From contig OZ034979.1 of NCBI GenBank assembly GCA_964030785.1, positions 36,754,484 to 36,818,483 on the forward strand: DNA of 64,000 bases, read 5' to 3'. The DNA is from Siderastrea siderea. Lineage: Eukaryota > Cnidaria > Anthozoa > Scleractinia > Rhizangiidae. Below the pieces are notes generated by a model, which did not search any database, was not told where the DNA came from, and was given only the letters and a program-made list of their open reading frames with translations. The translations under genes and the position numbers were made by a program. Each line of letters opens with the position of its first letter. Position 1 is the stretch's first letter. Positions 23,859 to 32,908 of the stretch are shown piece after piece.

Positions 23859-24386
23859 ATGTCCACAACGAGAAGACCCTTGGGTTCCCTAGCCAGTGGT
23901 ATCAATGTGAGCGGGGAAGACAGTTTGAGGAGGAGAGTGGGGATGGAGCGGACGCCAGTCCAGCGCCACATCACACACATGTACGAGAGGCGACAAGAAT
24001 CATGGACGCGCCTGAACAAAGATCGCGTGGCCGCGTTTATTCGTTTATTTTTGATGTGTTTCGTGGAAGTAGAGAATGGGCAGCGTTTGCAGCGAGTCAC
24101 CTACAGAATGCTGAAGAAGACGCTGTGCAAGCGGATCATCCCTTGGATTTATCGGTGGTTAGTGTTTACTGTGGACGAGGCTTATTGGCCTATCACACTG
24201 GAGGAGTTTGAAGAACTCAACCACTATTTGGTTGCCCATCTGCCCAGAAGGACCAGAGAGCACGATTGGCAGACTGTTAGTTATTTTTTTAAGGAAATGG
24301 TTAAGCAGAGAAAAGAGGAATACCAGCGACTGGAGGATATGGAGAGGGAAGCCATGGCGGCAGTCCAACGGTGTTTAGAACATTGA
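23859..24386 (+). CDS. Unknown alpha-helical protein
   Basis: A 175-residue intact frame, taking the ATG at 23859 (AAAAAATGTCC) as the start because it follows the TATA box and the upstream in-frame codon is not ATG. It is rich in Arg, Trp and helical segments (WTRLNKDRVAAFIRLFLMCFVEV, RIIPWIYRWLVF) and has a charged coiled-coil-like tail. No zinc motif, signal peptide or clear membrane span. I looked for Bcl-2 homology, since some adintoviruses are reported to carry such genes, but no NWGR-type motif is present. Probably an early accessory gene; function unknown. Confidence 0.65.
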   Translation: MSTTRRPLGSLASGINVSGEDSLRRRVGMERTPVQRHITHMYERRQESWTRLNKDRVAAFIRLFLMCFVEVENGQRLQRVTYRMLKKTLCKRIIPWIYRWLVFTVDEAYWPITLEEFEELNHYLVAHLPRRTREHDWQTVSYFFKEMVKQRKEEYQRLEDMEREAMAAVQRCLEH

Positions 24387-24721
24387 ACATTTTATTCATG
24401 TTGAGTTTTTTTTTTTTTGAGTCAAGGCGTATGGGAGTCAAGAGACATTATTTATGATCATGGTGCAAAGTCAGTGTTGTTAACCTTTTTATTGATTTGG
24501 TTTTTAATTAAAAAGAGTTGATGTTTTTACAAATAGTTGTCCATCTCTTGGCATGCGGGTGGGGCGCTCCTATTTACAATTGAAAAAACTAAAAAAATTG
24601 AAAAGCTATGTACAATTGGAAAAATAAAAACTAAAAATTTGAAAGGCTATGTACAATTTGAAAAATAAAAACTAAAAAATTGAAAAAGCTATGTACAGGT
24701 TGAAAAGTAAAAACTAAAATA
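24387..24721. repeat. AT-rich spacer with ~55-bp tandem repeats
   Basis: Lies between convergent genes. From about 24570 to 24722 a unit around AAAAGCTATGTACAATTTG and AAAAATAAAAACTAAAA repeats three to four times. It probably holds the 3' ends and poly(A) signals of both neighbours. Confidence 0.7.
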
Positions 24722-25416
24722 TTACAAATGAAAGTCTTCGAGCTCCAAGCGTAATTGATCAATGTTCTCGGGTAGACAGAACGTGCGATTGAATAAGGCT
24801 TGAATTTCTGCTCGGGTTTTGTCGTCCACATCACGGGATCCCACGATAGCACTGCTTTGATGAAGGGTGGGCTTTTTGGGACCCCAAGGGACAAATTGAC
24901 TGCCAGTGACCAGGGTGGCGGCATTCTCGTTGACTTGGTAGTAATGGTCGGACCGGTACCATGATTGACTGGGTATGTCAAAAGGTAGACGGGTTTGCCT
25001 TGATCCATGGCCAATTGCACGGTCCAACCTGTGCCTCCTTTCACGCGTTTTTGATCCTGTTCCAAAATGCCAAACGCATAGATCGTATGTGCTTTTTTGG
25101 CAATTTGATAATTGCGTTGCAGCAATTGCAGGGTGTAAAAATGACTGGGCATTCGTTTTCCTAGTTTCTCAGCCGCCTGGTGAAGATGTGGGTTGGCCAG
25201 CATCAAGACTTCCACGGTAGAAGGGGTGATGAAGGTAGCTCGAGGATGGTTAGGGGGGACCAGGACTTCCACTTGCATCCCAAACTTTTTGGCCAGTTGT
25301 TCGACGAGTTCATCGGTGCCTCTGGCTCCCCCGGTGTACACCACATGTCCATGACCAAGCTGGAGTTCCAAGGCATCGAGATCTTGTTCTCCGATCATGT
25401 CGATGTCGGGGGGCAT
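24722..25416 (-). pseudogene. DprA/SLOG-like Rossmann-fold protein (frameshifted)
   Basis: The start is the ATG at 25416, below a TATTTAAG box on the same strand. The N-terminal part has VVYTGGARGTDELVEQLAKK (glycine-rich loop plus helix) and, later, KGGTGWTVQLAMDQGKPVYLL. This pairing of a GGARG-type loop with a second GGTGWTV-type loop is seen in nucleotide-binding SLOG/DprA/YspA-like folds. At about 24955-24975 the frame shifts by one base. The remainder (SDHYYQVNENAATLVTGSQF.. IVGSRDVDDKTRAEIQALF) stays open in the second frame to a stop at 24722. Ligand and role are unknown; binding or processing of a nucleotide-derived signal or NAD-like ligand is the family-level expectation. Confidence 0.65.
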
Positions 25417-25583
25417 GCTTTGAAAATGACGACTCAGGGACCAAGGGAGCTCCTTAAATAGGGACAACTGACCAATGGGAACACGAGAGGACCAACTAGG
25501 GTCATGACAAGCTGACCAATGGGAAGACGAGAGGTCCTTATAGGGTCATGAGAAGCTGACCAATGAGACCCAAGTGTCATGGG

Positions 25584-25590
25584 TATAAAA
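25584..25590 (+). promoter_or_regulatory. TATA box for the GRF zinc-finger gene
   Basis: GGGTATAAAAAGG, 45 bp upstream of the ATG at 25629. It rules out the upstream in-frame ATG at 25563 as the start. Confidence 0.65.
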
Positions 25591-25628
25591 AGGCATGGGC
25601 GGTAGGGGTGAAAACAACCTTGAGCAGG

Positions 25629-26489
25629 ATGTCCGTCGATCGGAAGAGAAAGCAAAGTGTACACCCTTCGGGGAAGAAGAAAGAGAAAGAGAATGTGGAC
25701 TGTGATCCTGTGGTAAGCGAGGTAGTGAAAGACACCCGAGCTGCTGTGGAAGATATGATGAAAGAATTGAATAACATGGTGGTCCAGACCCCCCAGACAT
25801 CCCCGCCTGAATACATTGTGACGTATGACGAAGCCGAAGACCTCATTCCTCCCAGTTCGGTGGACTATATGGTATGCCCTTGCCATAACGTGCGTTTGGA
25901 GGCGCGAGAATCTCAAAAGGGATGGAAGTATGTGAAATGTCCCATGCAACCGTGTTTGCTGTTTTGTGGTCAAGATCAAGCTCTGGAGTATATGAAAGCG
26001 GTGTATAGTCAACCTCATGCAGAAGTGTTGGACATGTGGCGTTGTTTGCAATGCTTTTGCCGTGAACCCGCCACGCTTCAATAGAGCCATTCTACCCAGA
26101 ACCCCGATCGCTTGTTTCTGAATTGTTCCAAGAAAAAGTGTGGCTTCTTCCGGTGGGCCGACCAACCCTTGGGTCCCAAGTACTGGAGTTGGTTTCATGA
26201 CCAACCCCCCAAAAAAGCCGATCCACTCACTGAACCGCCTTTACACACCCGTGATGCTCAAGGATATCCTAAACGTGGAGTGGACATCCCTGGCCCGCCA
26301 CCTCCAGACCGAAGCAAAGAGGATCGGCCCCTGACAGATTATGAGAAACAATTGTTGCGAGAAATTCAAGATCTCAAGAACCGTCAAGAAATGATGGTAG
26401 CACCAGCTCCACCGCCCCCTAAGTACAGTGACAGTGTTGAGAACTGGCAGAAAGGTCTAGAGACGATCACCTGTGGACGTCTCTTTTAA
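25629..26489 (+). pseudogene. GRF-type zinc-finger protein (in-frame stop)
   Basis: The start at 25629 encodes a basic N-terminus (SVDRKRKQSV.. KKKEKEN). Two zinc modules follow: one reading CPCHNVRL..KGWKYVKCPMQPCLLF, the other CLQCFCREPA, then, after the stop, LFLNCSKKKCGFFRWAD. The second is a typical GRF finger (final C-GFF-W-D), which in other proteins binds single-stranded DNA or RNA. A TAG at 26082-26084 splits the second finger, and the same frame is open again to 26489. The C-terminal part has PPPP and a KQLLREIQDLKNRQEMM helix. The simplest origin is a C-to-T change of a CAG codon, which is an inference. Confidence 0.75.
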
Positions 26490-26491
26490 TT

Positions 26492-26497
26492 TATAAA
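26492..26497 (+). promoter_or_regulatory. TATA-like box before the 115-residue gene
   Basis: TTTATAAAGG just after the preceding stop and about 40 bp before the ATG at 26535. AATAAA, which could end the preceding transcript, lies close by at ~26507. Confidence 0.4.
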
Positions 26498-26534
26498 GGA
26501 GAACGAATAAAATTTTTTTATTTAGTGTGTAACC

Positions 26535-26882
26535 ATGGAGTCTGTGTGGATGTGTTATGGGGGTCTCTTGTCCCTGGTGCAATGGCAATGTCATCAAACC
26601 CTTTGCCAAGTCTTATATGATCACCAACCCGGTGCCAAAATCCCCATACCCCCATGTCCCGAGGATACGCATCCTCTCCAGATCTTTGAAGAAACCCACG
26701 TGCACCGCAACCTGTATCGATGGGTGGTGTTTGTCTTATGGTTAAAAACCCATCCGAACGCATGGCGATGGTATCGAATCATTCAAAAGGCGCATCCCGA
26801 CACTGTACCCACCATACCGACCTTATGGGATGAATGCCAGAAAGTATGGCCCCTCGAAAGAATGTCTCCCAAGCATGGTTGA
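26535..26882 (+). CDS. Small unknown protein
   Basis: A 115-residue intact frame with many Trp, His and Pro residues (WVVFVLWLKTHPNAWRWYRIIQKAHP). Its 3' end overlaps the start of the integrase in another frame. No family recognised and no signal or membrane span. Viral accessory gene with modest support: ATG context, TATA-like box and length. Confidence 0.5.
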   Translation: MESVWMCYGGLLSLVQWQCHQTLCQVLYDHQPGAKIPIPPCPEDTHPLQIFEETHVHRNLYRWVVFVLWLKTHPNAWRWYRIIQKAHPDTVPTIPTLWDECQKVWPLERMSPKHG

Positions 26883-27961
26883 GTCGTTACCACGATCCTC
26901 GAGCCCCCGGCAGTTTAGGAGGCGTGCAACGGTTTGCCAAAGCCCATCGTCTCCCCTTGAAAAAAGCCCAACGGGTCTTGGAACGGGATTTAGCCTATAC
27001 CTTGCATAAACCGCGTCGTCGTCGTTTTCCTACCGTACCCGTGATCGTGGGAGGTTTAGATGATCAATGGGTGGCAGATTTAGTGGAAGTGCAACCGTTG
27101 GCCAAGTATAATCGGGGTATACGATATTTACTGACGGTGTTGGATGTGTTGTCCAAGTACGCGTGGGTACAACCGTTGAAAGACAAAACCGGCGTCGCCT
27201 TGGTCCATGCCTTTGACAAGATTTTGAAAGGACGACGTCAACCCAATCGATTGCAAAGGGATTGAGGGAAAGAATTTTACAACCGGACCTTTCAACGATG
27301 GCTCGACGAGCAAGGCATTCAACATTTTTCGACGGAAGGGGATGCTAAAGCCAGTGTAGTGGAACGATTTAACCGCACCTTGAAAGAACGTTTGTATCGT
27401 TATTTTACGGCCGCCAACACCTTACGGTTTGACGATGTCTTACCCGAGTTGGTGCAAGGCTATAATGCCACACGTCATCGAAGTATTGGTATGGCCCCTC
27501 AAGATGTGACATGGGACAACGAAGAAGCTGTGTGGAAACGATTGTATGGCAAACGGTTGAAAGGCAAGAAAAACCCCAAATTCAAAGTAGGAGATCGTGT
27601 ACGTCTCAATAAGATTCACCGACCCTTTGAAAAAGGCTATTTACCCGGTTGGACCGAAGAAGTGTTTGTGGTGCATCGTGTGGTCCCGGGACCCGTGCCC
27701 AGTTATAAGATTCGCGAATGGGATGACACCCCAGTGCAAGGCACGTTTTATGAAGAGGATTTACAAAAAGTCCATGTGTCCGACGTGTTTCGGATCGAAA
27801 AGGTACTTAAGCGACAAAAAGATCGTTGGTTGGTCAAGTGGAAAGGGTGGCCAGACAAGTACAATAGTTGGATTGCAAGCCAAGACGTGACGCCCCTGCG
27901 ACCACCCAAGAGGAAAGAGACAAGCCCGCCCAAGGCACCCAAAAGACGACGACGCGACTAA
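26846..27961 (+). pseudogene. int: Retrovirus-type integrase with C-terminal chromodomain (in-frame stop)
   Basis: Likely start at ATG 26846 (an upstream in-frame ATG is at 26834). Order: an N-terminal helical region with YHDPRAPGSLGGVQRF, typical of Polinton integrases; the DDE core, with WVADLVEVQPL (first Asp), LQRD|GKEF (second Asp) and SVVERFNRTLKERL (Glu); then KVGDRVRLNK (SH3-like); then a chromodomain, FRIEKVLKRQKDRWLVKWKGWPDKYNSW. A TGA at 27263-27265 directly follows the second catalytic Asp codon, with the same frame open on both sides. The enzyme inserts viral DNA and makes the 6-bp duplication seen at the ends. This copy would stop mid-core and be inactive. The chromodomain suggests targeting to modified histones. 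Confidence 0.9.
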
Positions 27962-27962
27962 A

Positions 27963-29003
27963 ATGACGTTCGTCCCCAACTCTTCGTTTTACGTGACGTT
28001 GATGAGTCATGCTAGTACCAAGGAGTTTCCTGGGAACAAGAGCCATCATTTCAGAAACCGGTTGCCCAAACCCATCCGATTTATGGGGCGAGGATGGATG
28101 GTGGGCATGGTGAGTTTATCCTTACCCACCATTCCAGTGATAGCGGAACAAGGGGGAGTGGGCGATTCCCATCCTCTGTTGTACGTACGATGGCACGAAC
28201 GGGTGCATGACAAAGACGATCAAGGGAACGATCGCTGGTGGCATGAACGTCGCGAACTCTTTGTCTACGGTAGAGACATGAAAAAGCAATTGCTCTCGTC
28301 GACGGGATCGCACTTTTTTCATCAACTGGTGTATCGTTACGCGCAAAGCCGTGCGAAACAAACAGAACCCCTCAACAAATGGGCGGAGAACAATGGCGTC
28401 AAATTGTACCCGACCTTTGAATGGACCTCAGAAGGGGATTTGGTGTTGAATACTGTCAATGTGGATTACAAAGTTCAAGGGGCGCACGTGTCATGGGGCA
28501 AAACCTTGGCCTTGAAAATGGGATGGATTGAACAAGTGTCGACGGGCGTGTATCGATTGGGTCCCAATCTCTTGCAAGAATTTCATTCGGACTCCATTCC
28601 CACACCGTCCGATGTCCTGGATGGCAGCAACAAGCCCGCCTTTTGGAAAGTGGATGGGGATTATATGAAGTTGAGTATGACATGTAATTGGCGGTTTGTG
28701 AATTTGAACAACACATTTCGTCCCTCGTTGGAATTTCCCTCCACGCGTCCTTTGCACGTGTATTGTGATGTAGGGACCAGCAGCATGGTAGGGGGTCGCA
28801 TCACAGATCTCTTACGAGAAATCAAGTACCAGCCTCAAAACACCACCCACTTTGAACCTCGACATATTCAATATGTCCCGGTACGCAATGAAGTGGTGGA
28901 AATCGTGGAAACGCAGATGGCCGAAACCAATGGGGATCTAGTGCAATTTGGCGAAGGGCGTACCCTCCTAACCCTCCACTTTAAAAGGGAAGTGGTGGTG
29001 TGA
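27963..29003 (+). CDS. Penton-type minor capsid protein candidate, copy 1
   Basis: A 346-residue intact protein, starting one base after the integrase stop. The N-terminus reads NSSFYVTLMSHASTKEFPGNK...GWMVGMVSLSLP, a pattern repeated in the neighbouring gene and, as far as I recall, common in Polinton/adintovirus structural proteins. The middle has KTLALKMGW and RLGPNLLQEF; the C-terminal half has LSMTCNWRFVNLN, RPLHVYCDV, RITDLLREI and FEPRHIQYVPVRNEVVEIVE. It sits in the capsid cluster before the core proteins and major capsid gene. The penton (single jelly-roll) assignment is inferred from position, size and partner genes; a structure prediction would decide it. Confidence 0.65.
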   Translation: MTFVPNSSFYVTLMSHASTKEFPGNKSHHFRNRLPKPIRFMGRGWMVGMVSLSLPTIPVIAEQGGVGDSHPLLYVRWHERVHDKDDQGNDRWWHERRELFVYGRDMKKQLLSSTGSHFFHQLVYRYAQSRAKQTEPLNKWAENNGVKLYPTFEWTSEGDLVLNTVNVDYKVQGAHVSWGKTLALKMGWIEQVSTGVYRLGPNLLQEFHSDSIPTPSDVLDGSNKPAFWKVDGDYMKLSMTCNWRFVNLNNTFRPSLEFPSTRPLHVYCDVGTSSMVGGRITDLLREIKYQPQNTTHFEPRHIQYVPVRNEVVEIVETQMAETNGDLVQFGEGRTLLTLHFKREVVV

Positions 29004-29016
29004 AGAAGAAGACAAG

Positions 29017-30067
29017 ATGTCATTCTACGTGACGTTACCCAGTCATGCCAACCGACATGAATTTCCCAACAACCAAGCCAATTCCTTCAAGATTCGTTTA
29101 CCTCAACCGTTACAGCTCACAAGGGGTGGATGGCAAGTGGGTTTGAGTGCCATTTCCTTACAAGATGCGCGTGTCAATTTGTACGAGTTGGTCAAAAAAG
29201 GCGCCTACATCATGTCGACGTCCTGGGACCAAGACGTTCCCAAACCGGGTGGAAAAGACGGGGAAATGGTCGGGCGAAATGACAGCGCGCAAACCCTCAT
29301 CAATGACGTGCAAGATTTGGATTGGGTGGTGGATGGGGTGAGTTTCATGAAAGCCGCCATTGCTCACTTGGAACAACGACGCAAGGAAACGGCGATTCAA
29401 GGAGGTCGGTTTGTCAATGATCAAGGCAAACACATGTACGTCAAGTTTCGTTGGGAAGGCGAGGATCTGCTCATCGACAACACGAATGTCTGCCATTGCA
29501 AAACTGACACGCCAGCCCTGTACATCTACACCAAATTAGCTCTCAAGATGGGATGGTTACGTTAAAATGAGCAGTGGGTTGATTTTGGGACCGAACTTAC
29601 AGCAAGAATTCATGGGGGATCAAATCCCCAACATGACACAACCCGTTGACAACGATTGGAACGATGTGGACGACGATCAACACAACCCGGTCTTTTGGAC
29701 GGTGCGTTCGCTTATGCCGGATTATTTACGATTGAGTATGAGTTGTAATTGGCGTTTCACGAACTTGAATGTGGCGTTTCGGGCGGTGGTGGGTGAACCC
29801 ACACGATCGTTGCACGTGTACTCCGACGTGGCAGGCAATACGATTGTGGGCAATCGCGTGACCGATTTGTTGCGTGAAATCCAGTACAAGCGAGAAGGAC
29901 GAGGCACCCTGTACTTTGAACCGTTGCACATTCAATACATGTCTCTTCGTAACGAGGTGGTGGAAGTCATTCACATTCAAGTAGCCGAAACGATTGGTAC
30001 CGGAGGAGACTTGGTCAAGTTTGGTGAAGGCCATACCATTGTCACGTTGCACTTCAAAAAGACATAA
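29017..30067 (+). pseudogene. Penton-type minor capsid protein candidate, copy 2 (frameshifted)
   Basis: A paralogue of the preceding gene: MSFYVTLPSHANRHEFPNNQ at the start, LALKMGW in the middle, and LSMSCNWRFTNLN, RSLHVYSDV, NRVTDLLREI and FEPLHIQYM in the C-terminal half. Directly after LALKMGW the frame ends at 29565, and the rest (SSGLILGPNLQQEF onward) continues in the next frame to 30067. One extra base near 29556-29566 explains it. A tandem duplication of the capsid gene, with the second copy broken. Confidence 0.7.
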
Positions 30068-30109
30068 AAAGGGGAGGACTTGACAAGGGAGTGTCCAATC
30101 ACAACAAAG

Positions 30110-30307
30110 ATGCCCAAGACAAGAGTGCGTCGAACGAGACGAAGAAGAAGGCAACGAGGGGGTTTATTCCCACTTGCCGCCCTCATTCCAGCCTTGATCG
30201 CTGGAGGGAAAACCGTGGCGTTGGGTGCAGCGGGTGGTGCGGCGAGTTACGGTGCTAAAAAAGGGTTGGAAGCAGCCTTTCGGAAAAAAATGACGATGAC
30301 GGTATAA
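30110..30307 (+). CDS. Adenovirus pX-like core protein 1
   Basis: 65 residues: an Arg-rich start (RVRRTRRRRRQRGG) followed by a hydrophobic, glycine/alanine-rich segment (LFPLAALIPALIAGGK) and a short Lys tail. The architecture (basic stretch, then RGG, then a hydrophobic segment) resembles adenovirus core protein X, which condenses DNA and is processed by the viral protease. QRGG|L is a candidate cleavage site. ATG at 30110; the upstream open codons lack ATG. Confidence 0.7.
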   Translation: MPKTRVRRTRRRRRQRGGLFPLAALIPALIAGGKTVALGAAGGAASYGAKKGLEAAFRKKMTMTV

Positions 30308-30309
30308 AA
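30303..30309 (+). promoter_or_regulatory. TATA box overlapping the stop of the pX-like gene
   Basis: GGTATAAAAAGAG, 64 bp upstream of the next ATG at 30373. Confidence 0.5.
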
Positions 30310-30372
30310 AGAGACGAGTCCTGTGACAAAAACAAAACGTGATCCTTGGTAACGCGTGAAGACTACAGCACG

Positions 30373-30699
30373 ATGCGTGGGGGAAGTTTGACACGATTTC
30401 GTACGGATGAGTGGTATGATCAACATGGCAAAGGGTTGATGACGGATCTCTTGCGTGGGGGTTTCCAAGGCCTTAAAAGCACCCGGAATCCGTTGAAACT
30501 GCCTAGTAATATAAAGAGAGGATTGGAAACGGGCTTCACACGAGGTGTCAAACGCAAAGCCGAAGACGTCATTAAAAAAGAAATCACCAAACAAGCCAAG
30601 AAAGCCTTGAGTCATAAGAACGTGAAAGAAGCCGTGCGTGTGGCCAGTGCTTTGTTTCCCAAACAAACCAAACGTGCGCGAGATATTTTTGGAGTGTAA
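30373..30699 (+). CDS. Basic virion/core protein, pVI- or core-like
   Basis: 108 residues, starting MRGGSLTRF at 30373. It has DLLRGGFQG near residue 27 and a long basic helical C-terminus (KRKAEDVIKKEITKQAKKAL). MRGG|S and LRGG|F both fit the adenain consensus (M/I/L)-x-G-G, so it may be cut by the protease at 32337. Possible analogue of adenovirus pVI or pVII; this is an inference. The stop overlaps the next ATG (TAATG). Confidence 0.6.
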   Translation: MRGGSLTRFRTDEWYDQHGKGLMTDLLRGGFQGLKSTRNPLKLPSNIKRGLETGFTRGVKRKAEDVIKKEITKQAKKALSHKNVKEAVRVASALFPKQTKRARDIFGV

Positions 30700-30929
30700 T
30701 GGAACCCGTGCATTCACGACCTCGACGGATTCGTAGTGATCGAGGTTTGTCTCAATGGGGAGGTCTGTTTTTTTTTTGGAAACTCATGCGACGACAACGT
30801 GGTGGATGGTTGAGTCCCGAGGTGATGAGAGTACCCGGGTTTGATTTGAGACAACGCTTAGCACGACGACGCTATAAAAACCCCTCACGACGATGGGGTA
30901 CCACCACTCGACGACGACGACGACGTTAA
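30699..30929 (+). CDS. Small Arg-rich core-type protein
   Basis: 76 residues, starting in the TAATG overlap with the previous gene. Basic start, then WGGLFFFWKLMRRQRGGWLSPEV, then a long Arg-rich end (RRRYKNPSRRW..RRRRRR). It shares the RQRGG motif with four other small basic proteins here. Probably DNA-binding in the virion. A TATA box for the next gene lies inside it. Confidence 0.6.
   Translation: MEPVHSRPRRIRSDRGLSQWGGLFFFWKLMRRQRGGWLSPEVMRVPGFDLRQRLARRRYKNPSRRWGTTTRRRRRR
30873..30880 (+). promoter_or_regulatory. TATA box for the major capsid gene
   Basis: GCTATAAAAACC, 59 bp upstream of the ATG at 30932 and inside the preceding gene. Confidence 0.5.
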
Positions 30930-30931
30930 AC

Positions 30932-32337
30932 ATGCCTGACGTGAGTACGCAAACCACACCAGCTCACGAGCGTTCCGAAGGGACCGTGAACCCTGCGTTA
31001 CGGACTTGATTTTCAAGGTGCCACCCACCGACATTAGCATCAATGCCTATCGCATGGTCACCATCCAACCCACTACCACGGGTATCAATCCCATGGAATT
31101 CATCATTCCGGGGTTGGACGATTTTGTGGATTTGGGACGCAGTTACTTCACCATGGAATTGAGTTTGAAAAAGAGTAACAATGCCAACTTGGTGACCAAT
31201 GAAAAATTGTGGCCCGTCAATAATTTGGCCCATTCCATCATCAAACAAATTGACTTGCAGTTGAATGGCACGTTGATCAGTCCTCAATCCGACACCTATC
31301 ATTACAAAGCTTACCTAGAAACCTTGTTGAATTATGACCGAGAAGATGGCAAGACCGTGTTAGGACCCCAAGGCTGGTTCAATCAAGTGGATTTCCCACC
31401 CCAATGGACCAACAACAACACAGACACTACCACACCGCATCAACACTACCTGGATCTCAGTGTCAACCACAAAGGGGCTTTGTCTGCGATGGTAACTGAA
31501 GTGGAGAAGTATGCTGCAGGTCTTACCCACAGTCTGGTGTTTACCCCGCACTTGGAAGTCTTTCACACCGGCAAACTGTTGGTGCCAGGCATAGAAATCA
31601 AGATGAAATTTCATTTCAATGGCCTGAACCTATTTTTCAATGGAGTGGCTCTAGCTGGCCGCTTGATGGAAGGCGATGTCAAACTACGGTTTCATCTATG
31701 TCAACTGCGTTTGAATGACGCCATCTACATGAGTTTGTCTGAAAAAAGACACAATGAAGGCCAAGTGGCTGCTTACCCGACCGTCCGTAGTGAAATCCGG
31801 ACCTTCAGCATGCAAAACAACCTGGTCCGCTTTGACATCCCCAACCTGTTTCAAAACAGAATACCTGACCGATTGATTGTGGGGTTGTTGGACAGCCGAG
31901 CCTTCAATGGAGATGTGACCCGAGATCCTTTCTGCTTCCAGAAATTTGGTCTGACCTCCATTAAACAGATTGTCAAAGGAGAAGAATACCCTTATGAAAC
32001 CCTGCAGTTAGTGCACAACAATGGCACCCGAGATAATCTAGGCTACTTCCGTTTTCTGCAAGCCAGTGGCGCTTGGTGTAAAAAGAAAGGTAATATGGTG
32101 GAACTGCTCGATTGGGGCCAAGCTAAAAATTGTACCTTGTACATGTTTGACAATGTAGCCAATGGATGTGCTGACAGTCAAACCCTCAACCCCAAGCAAA
32201 CTGGAGATTTACAACTCGTCTTGGAATTTGGAGTCGCACCCGGTGTCAATAAAACTGTACTCGTGTATGGTGAATTTGAGAACTTGCTGGAGATTGACAA
32301 GAACGGAGCCGTGTTGTATAACATTTACCAACACTGA
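30932..32337 (+). pseudogene. Major capsid protein, hexon/double jelly-roll type (N-terminal frameshift)
   Basis: The main frame (31006-32337, 443 codons) contains PPTDISINAYRMVTIQP, GINPMEFIIPGLDDFVDLGRSYF, VNNLAHSIIKQIDLQLNG, SPQSDTYHYKAYLETLLNYD, and a second-half block VPGIEIKMKFHFN..LRFHLCQLRLND with NLFQNRIPDRLIVGLLDSRAFNGD. This is the Polinton/adintovirus hexon-like capsid protein, which forms trimers on the capsid faces. No ATG begins this frame. Instead 25 codons from ATG 30932 (PDVSTQTTPAHERSEGTVNPALRT) lead into it one frame away, ending in TGA at 31007. Loss of one base near 31000-31006 separates the N-terminus from the body. Otherwise the gene is intact. Confidence 0.9.
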
Positions 32338-32876
32338 TGGAACACGTGGCCTTGAATAATGTGCAGTTGGATTATTTAGCCCGCGATGACCCGCAATTGA
32401 AACCTGTCTTTTACGGAACGGTGGCCTGTGATCGTTTACCCAAGAGTCCTGTCAAGACCACTTCGCAAGGGTACATTGTGAACACCGACCCGCACGATCA
32501 ACCCGGACAACATTGGTTAGCGGTGTGGACTGATGGAAACGTCTGTGAAGTCCTGGACAGTTATGCCTTGCCCATGGACACGTACGTGCAAGCCACCCCG
32601 TTACGAGATTGGATCGTGCAACATTGGAAGTATGTGGTGACCAATGGCAAGTCCCTCCAAGCCATTTCAAGCAAGAGTTGTGGCGATTACGCCTTGTTGT
32701 ACTTGAAAGCCAAAGCCCGTGGACGGACCTTACAAGATTTTTTAAATGAGTTTTCTGATCATGATTATGTAAGCAATGACCATCAAGCCGGTCAACGCCT
32801 TCAACAACTCATTGTAGGTCAAGAAGCGAGATGGTATCAACTCTGCTGTCACCCGTATCATCAATGTAATTGTTAA
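32337..32876 (+). CDS. Adenain-type cysteine protease
   Basis: 179 residues, intact, with its ATG overlapping the capsid stop (TGATG). Catalytic residues in the expected order: His59 (GQHWLAVW), Asp74 (EVLDSYALP), Gln108 (KSLQAI) and Cys115 (SKSCGDYALLYL). Adenain-family enzymes mature viral capsid and core proteins at (M/I/L)xGG-x type sites, and several neighbours carry xRGG motifs. The C-terminus is Cys/His-rich (LCCHPYHQCNC). AATAAA directly after the stop is a likely poly(A) signal. Confidence 0.9.
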   Translation: MEHVALNNVQLDYLARDDPQLKPVFYGTVACDRLPKSPVKTTSQGYIVNTDPHDQPGQHWLAVWTDGNVCEVLDSYALPMDTYVQATPLRDWIVQHWKYVVTNGKSLQAISSKSCGDYALLYLKAKARGRTLQDFLNEFSDHDYVSNDHQAGQRLQQLIVGQEARWYQLCCHPYHQCNC

Positions 32877-32908
32877 ATAAAAACATGTTGGAAAAAACAT
32901 ATCGTGTC

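Noticed and set aside
23859..24386. Bcl-2-like anti-apoptotic protein
   Set aside because: Size and helicity fit loosely, but no BH1 NWGR-type motif or C-terminal membrane anchor is seen.
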